Notes under the pieces: model-generated
Database searches by the model: none
Told to the model about the DNA's origin: nothing
Seen by the model: the letters and a program-made list of their open reading frames with translations, nothing else
In this document: one piece after another, positions 7,151 through 13,688 of the stretch
Numbering within the stretch: position 1 is the first letter of the stretch
Layout: each line of letters starts with the position of its first letter
Program-made: the position numbers and the translations under genes
NCBI GenBank assembly: GCA_937900285.1
Contig: CALCEM010000005.1
Span: 1 to 17,582, forward strand
Origin: an uncultured Fretibacterium sp.
GTDB lineage: Bacteria; Synergistota; Synergistia; Synergistales; Aminobacteriaceae
DNA: 17,582 nucleotides
Reading direction: 5' to 3'

Positions 7151-7681
7151 TTAAATCATTCTCCAAAAATTATATAATCCAATTAATTTTATATCACGGA
7201 TTATCCAGGCTAGTAACGAAATTATTACGGTGCAGATGATAAAAGTTTTTTCACCGGAACTCATCTCACCGATTTTTTTTGACATGTGAAATATATGTAA
7301 TCCAATCTCCCGCTTCCACGGCCTAAATAATGGAACTGTTCCGCAAAATGCATCCTCCAAAATATGCAGAACACAACCCATAAACCAAAATCCCGCACAT
7401 GACCATACATCATAATGTGCAAAATATCCGCCGTCGATAAGGCTCGAAATTCTCGGAACGATCCAATTTGCACGATAAAAACACGTCACAGAAATTAACA
7501 GCCAAGGCACAAACCAATGAGAATATTTGCGGTGATACTTGTTGCGCTTCTTCCCAAAAATTGTATACTCGACACTGTCAGGAAACGTGCTGCCCAAAAA
7601 ACTTAAACCAGCCGCCAAAATTGAGCCGGTCGTTCCTAATACAAACGCAAATGTCGTTATTCTGTGTCCTTTGCCAGTCAT
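7151..7681 (-). CDS. YdjM-type membrane-bound metal-dependent hydrolase (DUF457)
   Basis: A 176-residue membrane protein of the YdjM/DUF457 family, predicted as metal-dependent hydrolases of unknown substrate. Conserved polar motifs: GKGHR (3-7), PDSVEY (34-39), HRKYSHW (50-56) and HILEDAFCGTVPLFRPW (about 106-122); the histidines and aspartates are likely metal ligands. Four or so hydrophobic segments (about 9-30, 57-70, 92-108, 146-162) surround them. Its ATG is 6 nt past the permease stop codon, and it is the last gene of the zinc-type ABC operon, suggesting it is expressed when metal is scarce or uses the imported metal. Relatives are known as LexA-regulated in some bacteria; no LexA site is seen here. 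Start and length agree with the family. Confidence 0.8.
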   Translation of the reverse strand: MTGKGHRITTFAFVLGTTGSILAAGLSFLGSTFPDSVEYTIFGKKRNKYHRKYSHWFVPWLLISVTCFYRANWIVPRISSLIDGGYFAHYDVWSCAGFWFMGCVLHILEDAFCGTVPLFRPWKREIGLHIFHMSKKIGEMSSGEKTFIICTVIISLLAWIIRDIKLIGLYNFWRMI

Positions 7682-7687
7682 GATTTT

Positions 7688-8494
7688 TTATTTTATAAAT
7701 TTTAAAACTTTCACCAGAATTAATATAAAAATATTCGCTAAAACTATACACGCACCAGACGGAAAATTAAATATAATTGATAAACTCATCCCGATTATAA
7801 AATTTATAAAGGATATTACTCCGGAAAATATTATTAATTTTAAAAATCCGTTCGCAAAATTTCGCGCCGTAACCGCTGGCAAAATTATCACGCTCGAAAT
7901 TAATAACGTCCCCATCATTCGCATCCCTAAAACTACAACAAGAGCCGTCAAAATTGAAATTAATATCTGATATATTTCCGTTTTTATTCCTAACGTTTTC
8001 GCATAATCTTCATTATATGTGATCAGGAATAAGCGATTATAAAATATTACGAAAATAAATATAATTCCAGTCGATAATATAACCGATAAAATTAAATCCG
8101 AATCGTTTAAAGCCAATATACTCCCGAATAAATACGCCGAAATGTTCGAAGCAGAATTTTTTAACGAGCTTACTAAAACTCCAGACGCTAAAGCCCCAGA
8201 CGAAGCGACAGCTATTGCAACATCACCGGCTGATTTAAATTTCTGGCTGATGAATAATATTGCAAATGATGAAATTATCATTACTGGAATTGAAATATAT
8301 AAAGCAGGCAACCCTAAAGCTGACGAAATCGAAAGCGATGCAAATCCTATTTCAGATAAGCCATGACCTATTAACGCATAATGTTTTAAAATTAATATTA
8401 CGCCTATAATCGAAGCGCAAACTGAAATTAAACTCCCTGCGATTAATGCCCGCGTCATAAATGGATATGATAATAATTCTATAAATTCGGCCAT
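7688..8494 (-). CDS. znuB: Zinc/manganese-type ABC transporter permease (ABC-3 family)
   Basis: A 268-residue integral membrane protein of the ABC-3 metal permease family, with about eight hydrophobic segments. Characteristic pieces: MTRALIAGSLISVCASIIGV near the N-terminus, ILKHYALIGHGLSEIGFASL (about 35-54) and GMRMMGTLLISSVIILPAVTARNFA (about 195-219), the conserved cytoplasmic loop that meets the ATPase. It forms the channel for a divalent metal, by context Zn2+ or Mn2+. It starts 6 nt after the ATPase gene stops. Metal specificity cannot be read from this subunit, so the symbol is by analogy. Confidence 0.88.
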   Translation of the reverse strand: MAEFIELLSYPFMTRALIAGSLISVCASIIGVILILKHYALIGHGLSEIGFASLSISSALGLPALYISIPVMIISSFAILFISQKFKSAGDVAIAVASSGALASGVLVSSLKNSASNISAYLFGSILALNDSDLILSVILSTGIIFIFVIFYNRLFLITYNEDYAKTLGIKTEIYQILISILTALVVVLGMRMMGTLLISSVIILPAVTARNFANGFLKLIIFSGVISFINFIIGMSLSIIFNFPSGACIVLANIFILILVKVLKFIK

Positions 8495-8500
8495 GTATTT

Positions 8501-9127
8501 TTAATTTAAAATTCTCCCGTCTGATATTTTTATGAGCTTATTATAATTTATTTCGTTCAAATCGCTTTCATCATGAGTGACGATAATAATCGCCGTTCCA
8601 TTTAAATTTAATTTTTTTAATGTGTCGTAAAAATTTTTGTGCGTCTCAACATCAAGCCCTGCACATGGCTCATCAAGTAATAATAATTCAGGCTTCCCAC
8701 ATAATGCACGCGCTAATAATACACGCTGAAACTGTCCGCCGGATAAATTTTTTATTTCGCGGTCTCGCAAATCGTTCAAGCCCAAAATATTTATAATTTC
8801 ATTTGCGTTGTTTTTGTCGTCCAAATCGTAAAATAATTTTTTTGGTCGTTGCAATCCAGTTAAAATAATTTCGTAAACCGTCGCCGGGAAATTTCTGTCA
8901 GCGCTTTCAATCTGAGGAACGTATGAAATTTTAGCGTTGCGAATCAATGAGCCGGATGAAATTCTTATCAGACCTGCAATAACTTTCATAAGCGTAGATT
9001 TCCCGGAACCGTTCTCGCCCATTATAAAAACTACTTCGCCGGAATTTATCGAGAGCGAAATATTTTTTAAAACGCTTAAACTCCCATAACTCACGCAGAT
9101 ATTATTTAATTTTAAAATTTCAGTCAT
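8501..9127 (-). CDS. znuC: Metal ABC transporter ATP-binding protein
   Basis: A 208-residue ABC ATPase. Walker A GENGSGKST is at 38-46, the Q-loop glutamine at 72 (VPQ), signature LSGGQFQRV at 128-136, Walker B LLLLDEP at 148-154 and the switch histidine in VTHD at 185. The protein is a little shorter than typical ZnuC (about 230-250) because it ends soon after the switch helix, but every catalytic motif is intact. Its ATG overlaps the end of the binding-protein gene by 8 nt, so the two are probably translationally coupled, and the permease follows after 6 nt. It powers import of the metal delivered by the upstream binding protein. Confidence 0.92.
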   Translation of the reverse strand: MTEILKLNNICVSYGSLSVLKNISLSINSGEVVFIMGENGSGKSTLMKVIAGLIRISSGSLIRNAKISYVPQIESADRNFPATVYEIILTGLQRPKKLFYDLDDKNNANEIINILGLNDLRDREIKNLSGGQFQRVLLARALCGKPELLLLDEPCAGLDVETHKNFYDTLKKLNLNGTAIIIVTHDESDLNEINYNKLIKISDGRILN

Positions 9128-9953
9128 TTAAGTTTAAGGCGATTTTTAAATTATTTAAATTAGATTTCATTATCTCTATAAAATTTTTATTGTCCCGAAC
9201 ATCATGAGCAGAATTAAATATTAAAATTTCTGATCCGGACTGTTGAGCGATCGAATTTGAAATACTTGTGATTCCGTAAGCATCGCAGAAAATATATTTA
9301 ATATTATTATCCCGAATAAATTTTATTATTTCAGCTGTATTTTTAATGCTCGGTTCGTTTTCACCGTTATAAGCGCTTAAATAATTTATCCCGTAACAAT
9401 TCACAAAATAAGCATATGAAAAAGGTCCGGCAAAAATTAAATTTTTATTTTGAAATCTCGTAAACTCCGAATCTAAAATTTTTAACTCGTTTATTAAATT
9501 TTCGGCGTTTAAATTATAAAATTCCGCGTTATCAGGATCGAGCCTGCTTAATTCAATTAAAATATTTTTCGCCATAATTTGAGCGTTTCTCATGTTTAAC
9601 CAGATGTGCGGATCATCGTTTAAAAAATTTATTCCAGTTGAGACATTTAAAATTTTAACGTTGCTGTTTAACGAATTTATAATTTTTTCCGCCCAATGTT
9701 CCATATTATCGCCGGTGTAAATAAATAAATCGGAATTATTTAAATTTAATAGATCTCTCGGAGTCGGATCAAATTCATGGGGATCTGTTCCGGGTTTCAG
9801 TAATAAATTTACGTCTGCAAAATCTTTTGTTATCTGGCGCGTAAAATCATATTGAGGGAATAGGCTGCAAATAATTTTTAATTTAGCGTGGCAGATATTC
9901 GGCACTAATAATATTAATATTAAAACGAGCAAGATAATTTTTTTTATAGTCAT
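9120..9953 (-). CDS. znuA: Metal ABC transporter substrate-binding protein (ZnuA/cluster A-I)
   Basis: The extracytoplasmic metal-binding protein of the transporter. From M at 9953 it has a signal peptide (MTIKKIILLVLILILLVPNI then CHA) and 277 residues. PGTDPHEFDPTP (54-65) and DDPHIWLNMRNA (113-124) carry the first two histidine ligands (H59, H116). The third site, usually HDAF-like, is AGPFSY (175-180) with no histidine; SAHD (248-251) in the C-lobe may replace it, as in a Firmicutes-type subgroup. There is no His-rich loop. An in-frame ATG at 10040 would add 29 polar residues ahead of the signal peptide and overlap the divergent cobU gene, so it is rejected. No Shine-Dalgarno precedes the chosen ATG; see the promoter entry. 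Confidence 0.85.
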   Translation of the reverse strand: MTIKKIILLVLILILLVPNICHAKLKIICSLFPQYDFTRQITKDFADVNLLLKPGTDPHEFDPTPRDLLNLNNSDLFIYTGDNMEHWAEKIINSLNSNVKILNVSTGINFLNDDPHIWLNMRNAQIMAKNILIELSRLDPDNAEFYNLNAENLINELKILDSEFTRFQNKNLIFAGPFSYAYFVNCYGINYLSAYNGENEPSIKNTAEIIKFIRDNNIKYIFCDAYGITSISNSIAQQSGSEILIFNSAHDVRDNKNFIEIMKSNLNNLKIALNLND

Positions 9954-9963
9954 AATGTGAAAA

Positions 9964-9972
9964 ATTATAACA
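9964..9972 (-). promoter_or_regulatory. Extended -10 promoter of the metal-transport operon
   Basis: On the minus strand TGTTATAAT (perfect TATAAT with upstream TG) occupies 9964-9972. Its expected start of transcription, about 9957, is only about 4 nt before the ATG at 9953, so the mRNA would be essentially leaderless, consistent with the absence of a ribosome site. No convincing -35 box or Zur-like palindrome is seen in the 80-nt divergent gap. Confidence 0.5.
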
Positions 9973-10033
9973 CTCAAATTTCTAAACACGTTTAAAATAT
10001 TATTACTTTTATTTCGGAGGGAGTTTTTACGAT

Positions 10034-10570
10034 TTGGCAAATTTAATATTTATTTCTGGAGGTGCAAGCTCCGGCAAAAGTGAATACGCTGAAAATAAAT
10101 TAATTGAAATTTCCGGAAATGATTTAAAAATATATTTGGCCGCCATGAAAATTAATAATAACGATCCTGAAATATTACGAAGAATTGAAAATCATAGGAA
10201 AATGCGAGCTGATAAAAATTTTAAATTGATCGAAGCTGAAAAAAATTTCTCAAATATAATCCCCGCAAATAGTTCCGTTTTAATTGAGAGTTTATCATCT
10301 TGGCTCGCAAATGAAATGTTTAACGAGAATAATAATAATATAAATTTAAATTCTAACGTCGTAAACAAAATATTTAATGAGATCATGACAATAAAAAATT
10401 TTTCGCATAATTTAATAATTGTTTCAGATGATATATTTTCAGACGGGATAATTTACGACGAAATGACGGAATTATATATTAAAAATCTCGCGCAGCTTCA
10501 TATTAAGACGGCTCAAATTTCAAATGAAGCTCTGGAAATTGTTTCAGGCTTAAAAATTAAATATGTCTGA
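10034..10570 (+). CDS. cobU: Adenosylcobinamide kinase / adenosylcobinamide-phosphate guanylyltransferase
   Basis: A bifunctional enzyme of cobalamin assembly and salvage: phosphorylates adenosylcobinamide and transfers GMP to it, giving adenosyl-GDP-cobinamide in the cytosol. The 178 residues match CobU length. P-loop GGASSGKS is at 9-16 (consensus GGxRSGKS, with Ser for Arg), RRIENHRKMR at 49-58 contains His54, aligned with the CobU histidine that accepts GMP, VLIESLSSWLANEM (82-95) corresponds to the VDCLTLWLSN segment, and IIVSDD is the Walker-B-like strand. Start is TTG with GGAGG/GGGAG 10-13 nt upstream. The Mrr-like gene overlaps its end by 8 nt. B12 is relevant here because methylmalonyl-CoA mutase supplies the substrate of the decarboxylase encoded in this window. 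Several substitutions in the motifs make the family call safer than the exact activity. Confidence 0.82.
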   Translation: MANLIFISGGASSGKSEYAENKLIEISGNDLKIYLAAMKINNNDPEILRRIENHRKMRADKNFKLIEAEKNFSNIIPANSSVLIESLSSWLANEMFNENNNNINLNSNVVNKIFNEIMTIKNFSHNLIIVSDDIFSDGIIYDEMTELYIKNLAQLHIKTAQISNEALEIVSGLKIKYV

Positions 10571-11081
10571 AAATTCCGGAGCAAATTTAAACCCCAAAAA
10601 CGAAGAAAGCACCGATTATGAAATTTTAGTCGGACAAATTTTAATGCAGATCGAAAATTTAACGGCTTCAGGATTTGAGCAGATGATATTTGATTTATTA
10701 ATTAAAATGGGTTATGAAGTTTTTAAAAATGCACGCTCCCGAAAAAATCCCGCAGCTATTCACGGCATAATAATCGAAGATCATTCCGGATATATTCCCG
10801 TTTATGTTCAGGCTCGGAAGCTCGAAAAGGGAAGCATTATAACAAGTTGGAATATGCACAGTTTTAGCGATGCAGTTTCAAGAAAGGGAGGCAAAGGACT
10901 TTTAATAACCAACGCAAATTTTTCAAGGCCGGCGCAGGATTATGCAAAGTCCCATAATATAATTTTAATAGACGGGAATATTTTAGCGCGCTTAATGATC
11001 GCAAATGATTTTTGTGTAAACGTCCGCGAAATAATAGAAATTAAATCAATTAATCCCGATGCGTTTATTAATTATAAATAA
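10563..11081 (+). CDS. Mrr-like restriction endonuclease-fold protein, active site degenerate
   Basis: A 172-residue protein matching the C-terminal catalytic domain of Mrr-type nucleases: ASGFEQMIFDLLIKMGY (35-51), HGIIIEDHSGYIPVYVQARK (67-86), KGLLITNANFSRPAQDYA (111-128), IILIDGNILARLMI (133-146) and a final PDAF. In active Mrr the central part reads about GDGGIDG then QAKR. Here the glycine loop is NPAA, the catalytic aspartate is His67 and the QxK lysine is Arg85 (with Lys86 next to it). Nuclease activity is therefore doubtful; the DNA-binding fold is kept. The N-terminal winged-helix domain of full Mrr is absent. It overlaps cobU by 8 nt (ATG inside the cobU end) and overlaps the convergent UGM gene by 14 nt at their 3' ends. 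Confidence 0.8.
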   Translation: MSENSGANLNPKNEESTDYEILVGQILMQIENLTASGFEQMIFDLLIKMGYEVFKNARSRKNPAAIHGIIIEDHSGYIPVYVQARKLEKGSIITSWNMHSFSDAVSRKGGKGLLITNANFSRPAQDYAKSHNIILIDGNILARLMIANDFCVNVREIIEIKSINPDAFINYK

Positions 11082-12171
11082 ATTTATCGGCCATGTTCAA
11101 AGCGTTAAATATTACTTGATCCATATCATAATATTTATATTCGCCGAGCCTGCCGCCAAAGAAAATATTTTTTAAATTTTGAGCGAGCAATTTATATTTT
11201 TCGTGTAAATTATTATTTTTTTCGTCATTCACCGGGTAATAAGGTTCATCGCCGGGATTCCATTTTAAACTATATTCGCGCGTTATTATTGTGTTATCTG
11301 ATTTTAATTCCGGCAAAAAATGTTTATGTTCAATTATGCGGGTAAACGGGGTATTTTTATCGGTGTAATTTATAACTGAATGGCCTTGAAAATTATTTAT
11401 ATTTAAAAATTCCTCTTCAAATTTCAGCGTTCTGTATTCGAGCTGACCGAGTTCAAAATTAAAAAATGAATCAATAGGACCGGTGAAAATAATATTATGA
11501 GCAATATTCATAAAATCATTTTTATTATTCAGGAAGTCGCAATTTAATTTTACTTCGATTCCGTTTAACATTTTTTCGATCATGGCCGTATAACCGTTAA
11601 TCGGGATGCCCTGAAATTTAGCGTTATAATAATTTGTGTCATAAATAAATCTTACGGGTAATCTCTTAATAATTTCGGCTGGTAAATTTTTGCAATCGCG
11701 TCCCCATTGTTTTTCGGTGTAACCTTTAATTAATTTATTGTAAATATCATGGCCGACCAATTTAATAGCTTGTTCTTCGAGATTTTTGGGCTGATCGATT
11801 CCTGAATTTTTAATTTGTTCGTTAATTTTATTTTGAGCTTCTTCCGGAGTATTCACGCCCCACATTTTATTAAACGTAAACATGTTAAAAGGCAAGCTAT
11901 AAATTTCGCCGTTAAAATTCGCCAAAACTGTATGGGTATAACGGTTAAATTCTGAAAAATTATTAACGAAGTCCCAAACGTTTTTATAATTCGTATGAAA
12001 GATGTGAGCGCCGTATTTATGGACGTGAATATTATTTTTAAATTCGGTGTAAATATTTCCAGCGATGTGATTACGTTTTTCAATGAGTAAAATTTTTTTG
12101 CCGGCGGAATTTAATTTATTTGCGATGACTGCGCCGAACAAACCAGCACCAACGATCAGAAAATCATACAT
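11068..12171 (-). CDS. glf: UDP-galactopyranose mutase, chromosomal copy
   Basis: Same reaction as the first UGM: UDP-Galp to UDP-Galf, for galactofuranose in surface glycans. The 367 residues equal E. coli Glf length. GAGLFGA is at 8-14, YGAHIFHTN at 53-61, GYTEKQW at 150-156, conserved Arg174 in LPVRF, second arginine 278 in FTRIIEHKHF and GRLGEYKYYDMD near the C-terminus. Codons are AT-rich like the chromosome. The nearest GGAG is a long 17 nt before the ATG. On the minus strand TATAAT (12204-12209) with TTGCCA 15 nt upstream may give it its own promoter. It lies 47 nt after the methyltransferase remnant and its 3' end overlaps that of the Mrr-like gene. Confidence 0.95.
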   Translation of the reverse strand: MYDFLIVGAGLFGAVIANKLNSAGKKILLIEKRNHIAGNIYTEFKNNIHVHKYGAHIFHTNYKNVWDFVNNFSEFNRYTHTVLANFNGEIYSLPFNMFTFNKMWGVNTPEEAQNKINEQIKNSGIDQPKNLEEQAIKLVGHDIYNKLIKGYTEKQWGRDCKNLPAEIIKRLPVRFIYDTNYYNAKFQGIPINGYTAMIEKMLNGIEVKLNCDFLNNKNDFMNIAHNIIFTGPIDSFFNFELGQLEYRTLKFEEEFLNINNFQGHSVINYTDKNTPFTRIIEHKHFLPELKSDNTIITREYSLKWNPGDEPYYPVNDEKNNNLHEKYKLLAQNLKNIFFGGRLGEYKYYDMDQVIFNALNMADKFIYN

Positions 12172-12218
12172 GATAAATATAAATATATCTCCTTTTTTGA
12201 GAAATTATATATTATTTT

Positions 12219-12713
12219 TCAGAGTGGCAATAATAATTCTCTTTGTATATTTTGTGATGCACATGCTAACCTCTTTTTTGACATTTCGCAATATTCCGGA
12301 GAAATCTCGATGCCTATAAAATTCCTGTTCAATTTTTTTGCAGCAATAGCAGTCGTACCGCTACCCATGAAAGGATCTAAAATAATTTTTGCGTTAGTGC
12401 TTGAAATAATTCGTTCAATTAACGCTACTGGAAAAGGTGCGGGGTGTTCATTTTTCATTTCCTGTTTAAATTCCCAAACGTCTCCGAAAGAATTTGCGTG
12501 TTCAACGAGTTTAAAATCTGATTTGGCAATTAAATAAATTACTTCGTAGGTCGGCAAAAAATATCCGGGATTTAAACCGTTGCCTGTAGAATTTTTTAGA
12601 TTATACGGAGGTGAAGTAATTATTAAATCAATAGATCGATCTGGAATTTTCTGCATTTCCTGAACGGCATCTCCGCAGATAAATAAATCTCTTAAATTTT
12701 CAATTTCGTACAT
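12219..12713 (-). pseudogene. DNA methyltransferase (beta-class), internally deleted
   Basis: A 164-residue protein with both ends of a beta-class N6-adenine/N4-cytosine DNA methyltransferase: the catalytic TSPPYNL at 33-39 (motif IV) and the AdoMet-binding DPFMGSGTTAIAAKKL at 113-128 (motif I), followed by IGIEISPEYCEMSKKRL. Such enzymes usually have about 230-300 residues, with motifs V-VIII and the target-recognition region between. Here NSTGNGL (41-47) runs straight into NPGYFLPTYEVIYLIAK; relatives I recall have roughly 90 residues at this point, ending in a WKRKGG..FNPGYFLPTYE segment. The join would be at codon 47, near 12573-12578, in frame. I read it as an in-frame deletion removing target recognition, so probably inactive, though short relatives cannot be excluded. 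No strong ribosome site is seen. No partner nuclease adjoins it except the Mrr-like gene beyond UGM. Confidence 0.65.
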
Positions 12714-12740
12714 GATCCGTTAATAATAATAAATAATAAT

Positions 12741-12781
12741 AAAAAATCCCTCTCGAATTTAAAAATATTTCATCGAAAGGG
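12741..12781 (-). terminator. Terminator of the decarboxylase operon
   Basis: On the minus strand the arms 12773-12781 and 12748-12756 (CCCTTTCGA with TCGAGAGGG) pair over 9 positions with one mismatch, followed by ATTTTTTATT. It lies 30 nt past the biotin-carrier stop codon. Confidence 0.7.
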
Positions 12782-12810
12782 AATCACGTTTTACTTTAAA
12801 TTAAAAATTT

Positions 12811-13212
12811 TTACGCAATGACTAACAACACATCACCAGTATTAACGCTGTCGCCAGATTTTACGCGGACTTCAGTAACTTTTCCTTCAGATGTGGCAAA
12901 AACTTCATTTTCCATTTTCATAGCTTCGAGCATTAAAACTAAATCGCCATTCTTAACGGTATCACCGACATTTACTTTTATGCTTAAAATTTTTCCCGGC
13001 ATCGGAGCTGTTACAGTTGAACTGCCTTCACTTACTGGGGCTGGAGCTGCTGGAGCTTCTGGGGCTGGTGTTGATGCTGGTGCAGCTGCCGGAGCTTGAG
13101 AAACTGGAGCACTGACGGGCGCACTAATCGGAGCAGATGAAGCACCTTCGCCCAAATTTTCAACTTCAACTGTATAAGCAGTACCATCGACTATAACACG
13201 GTATTTATTCAC
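12811..13212 (-). CDS. mmdC: Biotin carboxyl carrier subunit (gamma) of the decarboxylase
   Basis: A 133-residue biotin carrier. N-terminal MNKYRVIVDGTAYTVEVE is followed by an Ala/Pro-rich flexible linker (about 24-64) and a biotinyl domain (about 68-133) with the biotin-accepting lysine 99 in EAMKME. It carries the carboxyl group from the carboxyltransferase (alpha) to the membrane decarboxylase (beta). It starts at GTG (13212) with GAGGAG about 9 nt upstream. It is the third gene after the alpha and delta subunits and is followed at once by a terminator, so no beta subunit gene is in the cluster. Confidence 0.92.
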   Translation of the reverse strand: MNKYRVIVDGTAYTVEVENLGEGASSAPISAPVSAPVSQAPAAAPASTPAPEAPAAPAPVSEGSSTVTAPMPGKILSIKVNVGDTVKNGDLVLMLEAMKMENEVFATSEGKVTEVRVKSGDSVNTGDVLLVIA

Positions 13213-13262
13213 GATTAAAATTCTCCTCTCTTGAATCTCGAAATATTAAAAATTAAATTAAA

Positions 13263-13649
13263 TTAATTCCATTTCCTTACTAATCTATTAGAATTTAAAT
13301 TGAACATTCCTGCAGTTTTCCATTTTGAGGTCCAATAATCTCCCTGAAGATTTGCCCCAGCTTTGGTAACTGATAATATTCTGAAATTTGATCCGCCTGT
13401 AAATTCAATAATCGCCGCTGTAATTGCTGCAATGACTTTTTTATTATCTGCATTAACTTTAACAGGAGCATTTTTATTTAAATTTGCAGGTGAATTTTTA
13501 TTATTTAAATCATTTTTTTTTTCTTCGCCCGAACCTGAAAATAATTTCATGGCGTAAATTGTTCCAGTGAGAACTAACAAAACCCCGAACACAATAGAAA
13601 ACGCTACTACACTGACATTAATGGCTCCTGCTACTCCTTCAAAATGCAT
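13263..13649 (-). CDS. mmdD: OadG-family delta subunit of sodium-pumping decarboxylase
   Basis: A 128-residue protein with one membrane helix (about 11-34, VSVVAFSIVFGVLLVLTGTI), a lysine/asparagine-rich linker and a C-terminal segment (KKVIAAITAAIIEFTGG, then NFRILSV), the layout of OadG/MmdD subunits that hold the decarboxylase complex together at the membrane. AGGAGG precedes the ATG by 10 nt. Its presence between the carboxyltransferase and biotin carrier is the main reason to call the cluster a sodium-pumping decarboxylase, not a biotin-dependent acyl-CoA carboxylase. The end, ..NSNRLVRKWN, is longer than many OadG proteins and resembles delta subunits with a WK..G rich tail. Confidence 0.85.
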   Translation of the reverse strand: MHFEGVAGAINVSVVAFSIVFGVLLVLTGTIYAMKLFSGSGEEKKNDLNNKNSPANLNKNAPVKVNADNKKVIAAITAAIIEFTGGSNFRILSVTKAGANLQGDYWTSKWKTAGMFNLNSNRLVRKWN

Positions 13650-13688
13650 TGTAAATTATTCCTCCTGTTTTAAACTTAATTTAAATAT

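Noticed and set aside
7539..7970. Rightward 143-codon open frame
   Set aside because: It is antisense to the permease and hydrolase genes, whose conserved motifs and operon spacing are clear.
9954..10033. Zur-type operator between the metal operon and cobU
   Set aside because: No palindrome resembling a Zur or MntR site could be found by eye in this 80-nt gap.
12083..12537. Two rightward open frames opposite UGM and the methyltransferase
   Set aside because: Low-complexity shadows of the minus-strand genes with no start signals.
13020..13140. Repetitive GGAGCTGCTGGAGC-like DNA as a tandem repeat
   Set aside because: It is explained by Ala/Pro codons of the biotin carrier's flexible linker.
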